From Myxococcus fulvus (GTDB taxonomy: Bacteria > Myxococcota > Myxococcia > Myxococcales > Myxococcaceae), in the NCBI RefSeq assembly GCF_900111765.1, contig NZ_FOIB01000013.1, positions 306,094 through 370,093 of the forward strand: 64,000 nt of DNA, given 5' to 3'. Shown piece after piece: positions 1 to 9,473 of the stretch. Within the stretch, counting starts at the first letter, position 1; each line of letters opens with the position of its first letter. The notes under the pieces were generated by a model. It saw only the letters and a program-made list of their open reading frames with translations, ran no database searches and had not been told where the DNA came from. The position numbers were made by a program, and so were the translations under genes.

Positions 1-282
1 ACGCTGGCCGCCCTCGACAACGCCGAGGCGGCGGACCTGAGCGCCGCCCCCAAGGCCGTCACCGGTGTCGTCGCGGGGGGCGTGGAGGGGCTGGGCAGCG
101 GAGACGTGCCGCGTCGGCTCCTGTCACCGGAGGCGGTGGATGCCCTCCTCCAGAAGGAACTCCAGGAGCGACGGGAGGCGGAGGCCCTCTACGTCAAGCT
201 GGGCAAGCACGAGGAGGCGCAGACGCTGCGCGTCCAGGTGGAGTTGCTCCTCGCGCTTCGGGCGGAACCCACGGGCGACTGA
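1..282 (+). CDS. GatB/YqeY domain protein, C-terminal part
   Basis: The gene is cut by the window edge; frame 1 is open from base 1 to a TGA at 280-282, giving 93 visible residues. The stretch beginning LLSPEAVDALLQKELQERR, followed by an acidic/basic helix ending in VELLLAL, matches the helical core of YqeY/GatB-tail proteins (compare the family's Lys-rich helix and glutamate-rich second helix). In GatB this tail helps bind tRNA; free-standing YqeY proteins are poorly understood. The usual C-terminal YqeY subdomain after this point is very short here. The family call rests on one helix pair and the missing N-terminus leaves the full architecture open. Confidence 0.6.
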   Translation, partial: TLAALDNAEAADLSAAPKAVTGVVAGGVEGLGSGDVPRRLLSPEAVDALLQKELQERREAEALYVKLGKHEEAQTLRVQVELLLALRAEPTGD

Positions 283-288
283 CCTCCG

Positions 289-1218
289 TCAGCGTGCGCC
301 ATCCAGAAGCGCCGCGAGCGCTTCCGGTTGGGACGCGAACGGGGAGTGGGAGGACTCCAGGGACTCGACGGTGAAGGCATTGCCCGGGGTGAGGGCATTG
401 GCCTCGCGAATCATCAGGTCCTGGAGCGCGGGGGCGATGGCGCGGTCCTGGGTGCAGCGGATGTAGCCGCGAGGAATCCGTCCCCAACGCTCCTTCGTCG
501 CGCCCGTCTTGGAGGTCCACAGCGACAAGGGGAGGTCGGGCGTCAGGCTGAGCGCGAAGGGCAGGAAGCCCGCGGTGGGCACGTCCTGGTAGTACGCCAC
601 GCGCAGGGCCTCCAGGTACCCGGCATCGCCGCGCGGGTTGATGCGCACCGCGCCCAGCTTCGCCGGGTCCCCGAGGAACAGCGTCTCGCCGTAGCCGGTG
701 CGGGCCTCGGGCAGCGCCGCGCAAGCGCTGGCGCTCCCTCGTTTCACGGGGCAGAACGCGGTCAGGTAGACGAGCCGGTCGATGAGCTGGGGCGCCAGCT
801 CCGCCGCGCGGGTGATGACGGCGCCGCCCACGCTGTGTCCCACGAGCACGGGCTTCGTGCCGCCCTGACGCAGCTTCTCCAGCGCGGAGACCACGGCGGT
901 GGCGCAGTCCTCCAGGGTGATGTCCGCCTGCGCCGAGCGCTCCTCGCCGAAGCGCGCCGTGGCTCCGGCCACGTAGCTCGCGGGGAAGCGCGCGTTGAGC
1001 CCATGTCCGGGCAGGTCGATGGCCACGACGCGGTGGCCCCGGGCGACGAGCGCCTCCGTGACGCGCGTCCAGTGGAGCGCGTTGTGCCAGGCGCCGTGCA
1101 CCAGCAGGAAGGTTCGCTGTGGGCGCTTGCCCCGCTCGGGCGAAGCGGCGAGGGCACCTTGCAGCGGGAGCATCCCCGCCCCGGCGAGAGCGGTCTTCAT
1201 CAGGTCGCGACGATTCAT
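289..1218 (-). CDS. Tat-exported alpha/beta hydrolase
   Basis: A 309-residue alpha/beta-hydrolase fold protein. The N-terminus (NRRDLMK followed by a hydrophobic stretch ending LQGALA) is a twin-arginine signal, so it should be exported folded. The oxyanion-side motif LLVHGAWHN lies near residue 38 and the nucleophile elbow GHSVGG near 127-132, with Ser129 as the probable nucleophile; the SSHSPF stretch near the C-terminus carries the probable catalytic His. It resembles salicylate-esterase/MenH-like hydrolases, but the substrate cannot be told. ATG at 1218 was chosen because AGGAA precedes it; a GTG at 1230 overlaps the MerR stop (GTGA). It is translationally coupled to the MerR gene upstream, which probably regulates it. 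Confidence 0.85.
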   Translation of the reverse strand: MNRRDLMKTALAGAGMLPLQGALAASPERGKRPQRTFLLVHGAWHNALHWTRVTEALVARGHRVVAIDLPGHGLNARFPASYVAGATARFGEERSAQADITLEDCATAVVSALEKLRQGGTKPVLVGHSVGGAVITRAAELAPQLIDRLVYLTAFCPVKRGSASACAALPEARTGYGETLFLGDPAKLGAVRINPRGDAGYLEALRVAYYQDVPTAGFLPFALSLTPDLPLSLWTSKTGATKERWGRIPRGYIRCTQDRAIAPALQDLMIREANALTPGNAFTVESLESSHSPFASQPEALAALLDGAR

Positions 1219-1226
1219 GGGCTTCC

Positions 1227-1592
1227 TCACTTGATGACGCGCACGGGCCGGACGTTGGCGCCGAGCGCGCGGGCGAGCCGCTCCCGACGCTCCGAGAGCG
1301 TGCGCAGTTGCTGGTCGAGCTCTGCCAGCCGCGCGAGGTGGAGCTCGAGCGCTCGCGGACAGATGGCGGTGGTGACTTCACGGAGCATGCAGGGTGGAAA
1401 GGTGGAGATGTCCACGAGGGCGAAGCCCTGCCGGATGAAGTGGGCCACCTGAATCACCCGGGACACCGCGTCCGCATCGAAGTCCCGGTAGCCGTTCGCA
1501 CGGCGACTCGACGCGAGCAGCCCCGCCTTCTCGTAATGACGGATGGAGCGCGCGCTGCAGCCCGTGCGGCGGGCGAGTTCTCCGATGTTCAT
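1227..1592 (-). CDS. MerR-family regulator
   Basis: A 121-residue protein with the MerR winged helix at residues 1-70: MNIGELARRTGCSARSIRHY, then YEKAGLL and the wing residues NGYRDF. A dimerisation coiled coil (LHLARLAELDQQLRTL) follows. There is no large effector domain, and only one Cys (in FPPCML) follows the helix-turn-helix region, so a metal pocket is unlikely. The ATG at 1592 has AGGAGAG upstream; a longer frame starting at 1643 would run through its own promoter. The stop overlaps the GTGA before the hydrolase gene, so the pair forms one operon. The effector is unknown. Confidence 0.88.
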   Translation of the reverse strand: MNIGELARRTGCSARSIRHYEKAGLLASSRRANGYRDFDADAVSRVIQVAHFIRQGFALVDISTFPPCMLREVTTAICPRALELHLARLAELDQQLRTLSERRERLARALGANVRPVRVIK

Positions 1593-1612
1593 CCGGCTCT
1601 CCTGGGGGCCCA

Positions 1613-1643
1613 CGCTAGCCCCTGACACCAGTGGCAAGGTCAA
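1613..1643 (-). promoter_or_regulatory. MerR-type promoter with 19-20 bp spacer
   Basis: Read on the minus strand, TTGACC (1643-1638) is followed after 19 bp by CTAGCG (1618-1613). The spacer carries an imperfect dyad, CCTTGCCAC-TG-GTGTCAGGG, with 7 of 9 arm bases matching. MerR-family activators typically bind such a dyad inside an over-long spacer and untwist it. The site lies just upstream of the MerR start at 1592, which suggests autoregulation of the MerR-hydrolase operon. The -10 match is weak. Confidence 0.55.
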
Positions 1644-1747
1644 GCCCTCCTGTTAACGAGCAGCGGAGCCTCGCGCTGGGGCCGGGGAGATTGCACGGGC
1701 CGTGTCGCCGTGGTTCGTTCAGCCCCGACGCCAAGGAGGTCTCCCGC

Positions 1748-1993
1748 GTGCTGCAGCTCCGCCCCGGCTGTGAGTGTTGTGACCGTGACCTGCCGCCCGA
1801 CGCGACGGACGCGTTCATCTGCACCTTCGAGTGCACGTTCTGCGCGAGCTGCGTGACGGAGCGGCTGAAGGGCATCTGCCCCAACTGTGGCGGTGACCTC
1901 ACGCCGCGTCCGCGCCGGCCCGCCAGCAAGCTCGCCAGGTTCCCCGCCTCCACCGAGCGCGTTTTCAAGCCGCAAGGCTGCGCTCCGCGCTGA
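1748..1993 (+). CDS. DUF1272 Cys-rich protein
   Basis: An 81-residue protein starting VLQLRPGCECCDRDLP and matching DUF1272. Four CxxC-like pairs are visible: CECC, CTFC-ASC and CPNCGG, so it very likely folds around zinc. The basic, proline-rich tail is extra. The GTG at 1748 was chosen because AAGGAGGT sits 7 bases upstream; the frame opens earlier, but the upstream residues do not match the family. It is divergent from the MerR gene. DUF1272 proteins have no known function. Confidence 0.85.
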   Translation: MLQLRPGCECCDRDLPPDATDAFICTFECTFCASCVTERLKGICPNCGGDLTPRPRRPASKLARFPASTERVFKPQGCAPR

Positions 1994-2084
1994 AGGGGCG
2001 AGTGTCGGGGGACGGCTGCCAGCAAGCCGTCTGGACGCCCGGGCACGCCGCGTCGTGGGTCGACCTCGGCGGCGGCCAGGGCCG

Positions 2085-2990
2085 TCAGCGCTCCTTCGGC
2101 TTCCAGCGCTCGACCATCAGGTCGATGAAGCGCCGCACCTTGGCGGGCAGGTGGGTCTTGCTCGGGTAGAGCGCGGTGATGCGCACGGTGCCCGTCTCGA
2201 CGGAGGGCAGGAGCGCCCGCAGACGCCCTCGCGAGAGGTCCGCGTCGACGAGGAAGCCGGGGAGGAACGCGACGCCCATCCCGGCGACCGCCGCGTCGCG
2301 CAGCGCCTCTCCGCTGTCGAGCCGGAGGCGGCTGCGCCCCTCCACGTGGACCCAGGCGCCGCCCTGCTCACGCAGGCGCCAGCGCTGTCTGCGCGCGCGG
2401 CTGCTGAAGAACAGGCAGTCATGAGCGGAGAGCTCCTCCAGCGTCCGGGGCTCGCCACGCGCGGCCAGGTAGGTGGGCGAGGCGCAGAGGATGGCGGGGT
2501 ACTCGGCCACGAGCCGGGAGACCAGGCGCGTATCGGTGTGGGTCGCCTGGATGCGCACGGCGAGGTCGTAGCCCTCCTCGATGACGTCCGCGACGCGGTC
2601 GCTGAAGCTCACCTCCGCCTGCACCTCGGGCCACATCCGCAGGTAGTCCCGCAGTACCGGGAGCACCAGCAGCCTGCCGAACGCGTCGGGCACGGTGAGA
2701 CGCAGGACGCCTCGCGGAGTCCCCGTGTGCTGTCCGACGCTGGCCTCCGCTTCCTCCAGCGCGGCGAGGACCTGCAGGCAGTGCTCATGGAAGACGCGGC
2801 CATCGTCGGTGAGGCTCACGTGGCGCGTGGTGCGGTGGAGCAGTCGCACGCCGAGCCGCGACTCCAGCCGGGCCAGCGCCTTGCCCGCGGCCGAGCGCGT
2901 CAGGCCGATGGCCCGTCCTCCCGCGACGAAGCTGCCCGCGTCCACGACGGACATGAAGGCGAGGATTTCATCGAGGTTGGCGCGCTTCAT
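2085..2990 (-). CDS. LysR-family transcriptional regulator
   Basis: A 301-residue LysR-type regulator. The N-terminal winged helix (residues about 4-63) shows LDEILAFMSVVDAGSF, then the recognition-helix region SAAGKALARLESRLG and RLLHRTTRHVSLTDDG. The type-2 periplasmic-binding-like effector domain follows from about residue 90. It belongs to the CrgA/AaeR-like class common beside oxidoreductase or RidA genes. It is divergent from the RidA-like gene with a 101-bp intergenic region and so probably controls that gene and itself. The inducer is unknown. Confidence 0.9.
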   Translation of the reverse strand: MKRANLDEILAFMSVVDAGSFVAGGRAIGLTRSAAGKALARLESRLGVRLLHRTTRHVSLTDDGRVFHEHCLQVLAALEEAEASVGQHTGTPRGVLRLTVPDAFGRLLVLPVLRDYLRMWPEVQAEVSFSDRVADVIEEGYDLAVRIQATHTDTRLVSRLVAEYPAILCASPTYLAARGEPRTLEELSAHDCLFFSSRARRQRWRLREQGGAWVHVEGRSRLRLDSGEALRDAAVAGMGVAFLPGFLVDADLSRGRLRALLPSVETGTVRITALYPSKTHLPAKVRRFIDLMVERWKPKER

Positions 2991-3091
2991 GGGGCCCTAC
3001 GATTGTAGCGGCCTCATCGCTGGAGTGGGGAATGCCATTCGTCAATCCCACCGGTATAGGGTCATGACATCGCCAACCCAGGAGAACACCG
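2991..3091. promoter_or_regulatory. LysR-RidA divergent control region
   Basis: This 101-bp divergent spacer contains the inverted repeat GAATG-C-CATTC (3030-3040) and a possible plus-strand -10 element, TATAGG (3054-3059). LysR regulators usually bind interrupted dyads in such divergent spacers. The assignment is positional and the motif is short. Confidence 0.35.
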
Positions 3092-3496
3092 ATGCCCGTC
3101 ACCCTGCTCAACCCCGATGGAATGATGAAGCCGGAGCTGTACCACCAGGTGTCCATCGCCACGGGCTCCCGACAGGTCCACATCGCCGGTCAGGTCGCCT
3201 ACGACGCGGAGGGGAAGCTCGTCGCGCGAGGCGACCTCGCGGGACAGGTCGCGCAGTCGCTGCGCAATGTCGGCATCGCGCTCGCGGCGGCCGGAGCCAC
3301 GTTCAGCGACGTGGTCCGCTTGCGGTTCTACGTGGTCGGCTGGAAGCCCGAGCAGCTGCCCCAGTTCGGCGCGGGCGTTCAGCAGGTCGCTCAAGAGCTG
3401 AAGTTCGTCCCGGCGCCGGCCTCGTTGATTGGCGTCAGCGTGCTCTTCGAGCCGGACATCCTCGTGGAGGTCGAAGCCACCGCCGTCCTGCCCTGA
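3092..3496 (+). CDS. RidA/YjgF-family protein
   Basis: A 134-residue protein of the YjgF/YER057c/UK114 superfamily. It shows the family's HIAGQVAYDAEGKLV strand, the helix QSLRNVGIALAAAGATFSDVV and the C-terminal motif PASLIGVSVLFEPDILVEVEA, which includes the conserved E-x-E pair. The Arg that binds the imine/enamine substrate in true RidA deaminases (in the family sequence R-x-x-V) is replaced here by PASLIGV, so this is probably a RidA-like subgroup member with a different substrate. It is divergent from the LysR gene and ends in a strong bidirectional terminator. Confidence 0.88.
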   Translation: MPVTLLNPDGMMKPELYHQVSIATGSRQVHIAGQVAYDAEGKLVARGDLAGQVAQSLRNVGIALAAAGATFSDVVRLRFYVVGWKPEQLPQFGAGVQQVAQELKFVPAPASLIGVSVLFEPDILVEVEATAVLP

Positions 3497-3510
3497 GCCA
3501 CCACCGCGGC

Positions 3511-3548
3511 AAGGCTCCGTGTCCCTCGCGCCGGGAACACGGAGCCTT
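3511..3548. terminator. Bidirectional terminator hairpin
   Basis: Perfect 12-bp inverted repeat AAGGCTCCGTGT (3511-3522) / ACACGGAGCCTT (3537-3548) with a 14-base loop that can pair further (CCC/GGG). It lies exactly between the convergent RidA-like and UvrA-like genes. The terminal A/T pairs give short U-tracts in both directions. Confidence 0.8.
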
Positions 3549-3563
3549 CGTGGGCGTCCGCGA

Positions 3564-6005
<2,442 letters not shown>

Positions 6006-6056
6006 GACAGGGGGTACCAGCGGGTGGGGTGTGGGGACGACAGGGGGACGGCTCGC

Positions 6057-6458
6057 TCAGCCCTGGCTGATGCGGATGAAGTTTCCGGCGGGGTCCCTCA
6101 CGGCGCAGTCGCGCACACCCCAGGGCTGGTTCGTGGGCTCCTGCACCACGTCCGCGCCCGAGGCGCGCAGCTTCTCGAAGGTCTCCGTGAGGTTGGGGCT
6201 GCTGAAGAGGGCGCCGCCCAGCGTCCCCTTGGCGAGCAGGCGCGCGATGGCGTCACCGTCCTCCTTCGTGCGGCCGGCGTGCGGCTGGCTCAGGACGATC
6301 TGGATGTCCGGCTGCGCGGGAGGGGAGAGGGTGAGCCACCGGAACGCCTCGTGGGAGACGTCGCCGATGAGCTTCAGGCCCAACAGGTCGCGGTAGAACG
6401 GCAGCGCCTTGTCCGGGTCGTCGACAATCAGGTGAACGGTCGTGAGCTTGAGGGTCAT
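6057..6458 (-). CDS. VOC/glyoxalase-family protein
   Basis: A 133-residue vicinal-oxygen-chelate protein: the first beta-alpha-beta module starts LKLTTVHLIVDDPDKALPFY and ends in the metal-side strand; the second ends CAVRDPAGNFIRI. The typical ligands (His near residue 9, Glu/Asp later) are partly present. Members include glyoxalases, dioxygenases and antibiotic-binding proteins, so the substrate is undetermined. ATG at 6458 has GTGGAG upstream. It lies 14 bp behind the AraC gene and is probably cotranscribed with it. Confidence 0.85.
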   Translation of the reverse strand: MTLKLTTVHLIVDDPDKALPFYRDLLGLKLIGDVSHEAFRWLTLSPPAQPDIQIVLSQPHAGRTKEDGDAIARLLAKGTLGGALFSSPNLTETFEKLRASGADVVQEPTNQPWGVRDCAVRDPAGNFIRISQG

Positions 6459-6472
6459 GGCTCCACTGTGGG

Positions 6473-6916
6473 TCATCGGGTGGGAGGGTGCTTCTCGAAT
6501 CCTGCTCGGCGGGGGCGCGTCCGCTCCTTCTGGATGCAGGCGGGCAGCACCTGGTCCTCGGTGTGCTCCTTGGCGCGGTAGTCGGACGGCGGCATGCCCA
6601 CCAGGCGGGTGAAGCTCGCGCTGAACGAGCCCAGGGAAGAGCAGCCCACCGCCATGCACACGTCGGTGACGCTCTGGTCCCCACGCCGCAGGAGCGCCAT
6701 GGCGCGCTCGATGCGGCGGGTCATCAGGTAGGCGTAGGGGCTCTCGCCGTATTCCTTCCGGAAGCGGCGCGAGAAGTGGGCGGGGGACATGGCGGCCACC
6801 CGGGCCACCGACTCCACGGTGAGCGGACTGTCGAACTCCCGGTCCATCAGGTCTCGGGCGCGCCGCAGCCGCACGAGCTCCGCGAGCTCGCACGCCAGGT
6901 CATCTGGGGTGGCCAT
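6473..6916 (-). CDS. Compact AraC-family regulator
   Basis: A 147-residue protein with two helix-turn-helix motifs of the AraC type (SVARVAAMSPAHFSRRFRKE and CMAVGCSSLGSFSASFTRLV, ending GMPPSDYR) and almost no effector domain. This compact form is common in myxobacteria and often sits directly upstream of a VOC gene, as here. ATG 6916 has no clear ribosome site. Divergent from the ArsR operon, with which it shares a 126-bp control region. Confidence 0.85.
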   Translation of the reverse strand: MATPDDLACELAELVRLRRARDLMDREFDSPLTVESVARVAAMSPAHFSRRFRKEYGESPYAYLMTRRIERAMALLRRGDQSVTDVCMAVGCSSLGSFSASFTRLVGMPPSDYRAKEHTEDQVLPACIQKERTRPRRAGFEKHPPTR

Positions 6917-6973
6917 GGCGCCGGAGGCTACGTCGCGAGCCGGGCATCCCGAAGCCAAAACCCCCCGATGTCC

Positions 6974-6989
6974 TGACAAGGTCCTGTCA
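6974..6989. promoter_or_regulatory. TGACA-N6-TGTCA inverted repeat
   Basis: TGACA (6974-6978) and TGTCA (6985-6989) form a perfect 5-bp inverted repeat with a 6-bp centre between the divergent AraC and ArsR genes. The size fits a dimeric repressor site, possibly for the ArsR protein, but nothing else ties it to a given regulator. Confidence 0.35.
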
Positions 6990-7006
6990 TATTTCCAGTA
7001 CATGTC

Positions 7007-7043
7007 TTGACGGGTATATGAATCCATGGGTATATATGCGGCA
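7007..7043 (+). promoter_or_regulatory. Sigma70-like promoter of ArsR operon, probably leaderless
   Basis: TTGACG (7007-7012), 18 bp, then TATATA (7031-7036). The expected start of transcription is about base 7043, which is the A of the ArsR ATG, and no ribosome site precedes that ATG. GGGTATAT occurs twice (7012-7019 and 7028-7035), spaced 16 bp, overlapping both promoter elements, and may be bound by the regulator. The AT-rich stretch stands out in this GC-rich DNA. Confidence 0.6.
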
Positions 7044-7375
7044 TGGAATCCTCGTTCGGAATCATCGCGGAGCCCAACCGGAGGAGCATCCTCAGCCTGC
7101 TGGCCGCGTCGGAGTGCTCCGTCGGCGAAATCGAGCGGGAGCTGCGGATGTCCCAGCCCTCGGTGTCCAAGCACCTGCGGGTGCTGCGTGAGGCGGGCTT
7201 CGTGGAGTCCCGGGTCGAGGCCCAGCGACGTGTCTACCGGCTGCGGCCCGAGCCGCTCATGGAGGTCGACGAGTGGCTGGCGCCCTTCCGTCGCTTCTGG
7301 ACGGCCCATGTCGACGCGCTCGAGCGCCATCTGGACCGGATGGAGCAGACCTCCAGCAAAGGAAAGAAGCGATGA
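7043..7375 (+). CDS. ArsR/SmtB-family regulator
   Basis: A 110-residue winged-helix protein: EPNRRSILSLLAASECSVGEIERELRMSQP contains the helix-turn-helix lead, and SVSKHLRVLREAGFVESR is the recognition helix and wing. There is no ELCVCDL metal box, so it belongs to the non-metal group typically paired with SRPBCC/AHSA1 genes. The stop overlaps the next start as ATGA, so the two proteins are coupled. It probably represses its own operon. Confidence 0.9.
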   Translation: MESSFGIIAEPNRRSILSLLAASECSVGEIERELRMSQPSVSKHLRVLREAGFVESRVEAQRRVYRLRPEPLMEVDEWLAPFRRFWTAHVDALERHLDRMEQTSSKGKKR

Positions 7376-7938
7376 CTCACCGTGCGAAGTACACCCCCGG
7401 CCGCGCGGCCGGAGCCCATATCCAGAAGGACGCGGAGCGCTGGACGCTCGTGCTCGTGAGGGATTTGCGCCACCCGCCCGTGAAGGTCTGGGAGGCGCTC
7501 ACGGACCCCGAGCAGCTGCGGGAGTGGGCGCCGTTCGACTCGGACCGGAACCTGGGCGCGGTGGGCACCGCGATGCTCACCACGGTGGGCGCGCCCAAGC
7601 CGATGGTCGCCGAGACGCAGGTGAAGCGGGCCGAGGCGCCGAAGCTGCTCGAGTACAACTGGGGTGGGAACGATGTGCGCTGGGAGCTGGAGCCGCGCGA
7701 GAGTGGCGGCACGCGGCTGACGCTCTGGCACAACATCCACCGTGGCTTCATCGCGATGGGCGCGGCGGGCTGGCACATCTGCTTCGACGTGTTGGATGGG
7801 CTCCTGTCGGACGAGCCGCTGGGGCGCCTGGTCGGCCCGGAGGCGATGCGGTTCGAGGGCTGGCAGCGGCTGCATGCCGAGTACGCCGAGCAGTTCGGCG
7901 TCGAGGCTCCTGGACAGACTTCTTCCCCGAGGAACTGA
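7372..7938 (+). CDS. SRPBCC/AHSA1-domain protein
   Basis: A 188-residue START-like protein. RDLRHPPVKVWEALTDPEQLREWAPFDSD is spread over the conserved first strand and helix of AHSA1-like proteins, and the C-terminal helix CFDVLDGLLSDE packs over the lipid-type cavity. The ligand is unknown; members coupled to ArsR genes are common in soil bacteria. The start overlaps the ArsR stop by four bases. Confidence 0.87.
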   Translation: MTHRAKYTPGRAAGAHIQKDAERWTLVLVRDLRHPPVKVWEALTDPEQLREWAPFDSDRNLGAVGTAMLTTVGAPKPMVAETQVKRAEAPKLLEYNWGGNDVRWELEPRESGGTRLTLWHNIHRGFIAMGAAGWHICFDVLDGLLSDEPLGRLVGPEAMRFEGWQRLHAEYAEQFGVEAPGQTSSPRN

Positions 7939-7940
7939 AG

Positions 7941-8348
7941 ATGACGCGCTCGAAGAAAATCACCATTGGCTTCTGGGTTGTCACCGCGCTGTTCTGCCTG
8001 CAGATCGGCTTCACGGCCTACGCGCAGCTGAGCCTGCCGCAGGTGGCGGCGGCGTTCACCCACCTGGGCTTCCCCGACTACTTCCGGCAGGAGCTGTCGT
8101 GGGCCAAGCTCATCGGGGTGCTGCTGCTGCTGGCGCCCGTGCCGGCGCGGCTGAAGGAGTGGGCCTATGCGGGGTTCGCCATCAACCTGGCCTCCGCGTT
8201 CATCGCGCATCGCGCGGTGGGGGACGGTCCGGAGGCGTGGGGTTGGGTGGTGGGGACCAGCGTGCTCTGGGGGTTGTCGTACTTCTTCTGGCGTCGCCTG
8301 GAGGCGGCCCCTGTCCAGGCCCCGGTGCTGGCCGGAGGTCACTCATGA
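7941..8348 (+). CDS. DoxX-like membrane protein
   Basis: A 135-residue protein with four predicted membrane helices (about residues 7-29, 48-67, 72-91 and 98-117). The pattern of a short loop with YFRQELSWAKLIGVLLLLAP between helices 1 and 2 is typical of the DoxX/DoxD-like family. It lies 2 bp after the SRPBCC gene and overlaps the next gene by ATGA. The role is unknown; DoxX proteins are often found with AHSA1 and ArsR genes. Confidence 0.8.
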   Translation: MTRSKKITIGFWVVTALFCLQIGFTAYAQLSLPQVAAAFTHLGFPDYFRQELSWAKLIGVLLLLAPVPARLKEWAYAGFAINLASAFIAHRAVGDGPEAWGWVVGTSVLWGLSYFFWRRLEAAPVQAPVLAGGHS

Positions 8349-8854
8349 AGAAGGGAGAGGGGCAGGCGAGCGGGGAGGTCGCGTCCAGGCTCATCGACCA
8401 GCGCATCCTCGACCTGGGGGACTGGCGGGGCGAGGCGCTGGCGCGGATGCGGAAGCTGATCCTGGAGGCCGTCCCGGAGATGACCGAGGAGTGGAAGTGG
8501 GGCACCCCGGTGTGGTCCCACCACGGGATTGTGACGACGGGGGAGGCGTATACGAAGGTCGCGAAGCTCACCTTCATCAAGGGCGCCCACGTCCCCGACC
8601 CGACGGGCATCTTCAACTCCAGCCTGGAGGGCAACGCGCGCCGGGCCATCGACATCCGTGAGGGGGAGAAGGTCGACGCGAGCGCGTTCAAGGCGCTGGT
8701 GAAGGCCGCCGCGGCCCTGAACGGTGCGGCGAAGAAGAAGGCCCCGGCGGCGAAGAAGGCCGCACCGGTGGCGAAGAAGGCGGTGGCGGCGCGGAAGACG
8801 AGCGCCGTGAAGAAGGCCGCGAAGCCGAGCGGTGCGAAGGCGAAGAAGCGATAG
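8345..8854 (+). CDS. DUF1801 protein with Lys/Ala-rich tail
   Basis: A 169-residue protein. Residues 10-115 match DUF1801 (YdhG-like): EEWKWGTPVWSHHGIV and KVAKLTFIKGA are the conserved strands, and RRAIDIREGE closes the domain. From about residue 125 to the end the chain is a basic, low-complexity tail of AAKKKAPAAKKA type, like histone H1 or the C-terminus of mycobacterial HupB. This suggests nucleic-acid binding added to a small soluble domain. Last gene of the ArsR operon. Confidence 0.85.
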   Translation: MKKGEGQASGEVASRLIDQRILDLGDWRGEALARMRKLILEAVPEMTEEWKWGTPVWSHHGIVTTGEAYTKVAKLTFIKGAHVPDPTGIFNSSLEGNARRAIDIREGEKVDASAFKALVKAAAALNGAAKKKAPAAKKAAPVAKKAVAARKTSAVKKAAKPSGAKAKKR

Positions 8855-8903
8855 GGTTCGGGGCGTGATGGCGCCCCATCCCCGTCATCCAGGAGCGAGC
8901 ACC

Positions 8904-9446
8904 ATGGTTGGCAAGACGGCTGCGAAGAAGCCCAAGGCCAAGAAGACCGCCACGAAGAAGGCCCCGGTGAAGAAGGCCCCGGTGAAGAAGGCCCCGGTGA
9001 AGAAGGCTCCGGCGAAGAAGGCTCCGGCGAAGAAGGTGGCCAAGGCGCCGGTCCTCCTCTCTGGCGGCAATCCGCAGATCGCGAAGGGGTACGGCGAGGA
9101 GCCCATCCAGGCCTACATCGCGGCCATGCCGGGCTGGAAGCGTGAGGTCGGCGCGCGTCTCGACGCGCTCATCTCGCGAGCGGTCCCGGGGGTGTCCAAG
9201 GCGGTGAAGTGGAACTCGCCGATGTACGGCGTCGAGGGCCAGGGGATGTTCCTCGGCATCCACTGCTTCGCGAAGTACATCAAGGTGGCCTTCTTCCGGG
9301 GCACATCGTTGAAGCCCATCCCTCCCGGCGAGTCGAAGAGCCAGGACACGCGCTACCTCGACATCCGCGAGGACGACGCGCTCGACGAGGCCCGCTTCGT
9401 CTCGTGGGTGAAGCAGGCCAGTCGGCTCCCTGGCGAACGGATGTGA
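8904..9446 (+). CDS. DUF1801 protein with Lys/Ala/Pro-rich N-terminus
   Basis: A 180-residue protein. Here the basic low-complexity region is at the N-terminus (residues 1-48, AAKKPKAKK then KKAPV repeats) and the DUF1801 domain follows (residues 60-175: VKWNSPMYGVEG, FAKYIKVAFFRGTSL, TRYLDIRED). It is a paralogue of the preceding gene with the tail moved to the other end. The 49-bp gap to its neighbour and the same strand suggest cotranscription. AGGAGC lies upstream of the ATG. Confidence 0.85.
   Translation: MVGKTAAKKPKAKKTATKKAPVKKAPVKKAPVKKAPAKKAPAKKVAKAPVLLSGGNPQIAKGYGEEPIQAYIAAMPGWKREVGARLDALISRAVPGVSKAVKWNSPMYGVEGQGMFLGIHCFAKYIKVAFFRGTSLKPIPPGESKSQDTRYLDIREDDALDEARFVSWVKQASRLPGERM
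8955..9029 (+). repeat. Five tandem 15-bp units coding KKAPV/KKAPA
   Basis: Five head-to-tail copies of a 15-bp unit (AAGAAGGCCCCGGTG or its GCTCCGGCG variant) inside the gene at 8904. The first three are identical to each other, and so are the last two, which points to recent unit duplication. Copy number is likely to vary between strains. Confidence 0.9.
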
Positions 9447-9473
9447 GCTGTCCCGGTGGTAGAGTCGCTTCCC

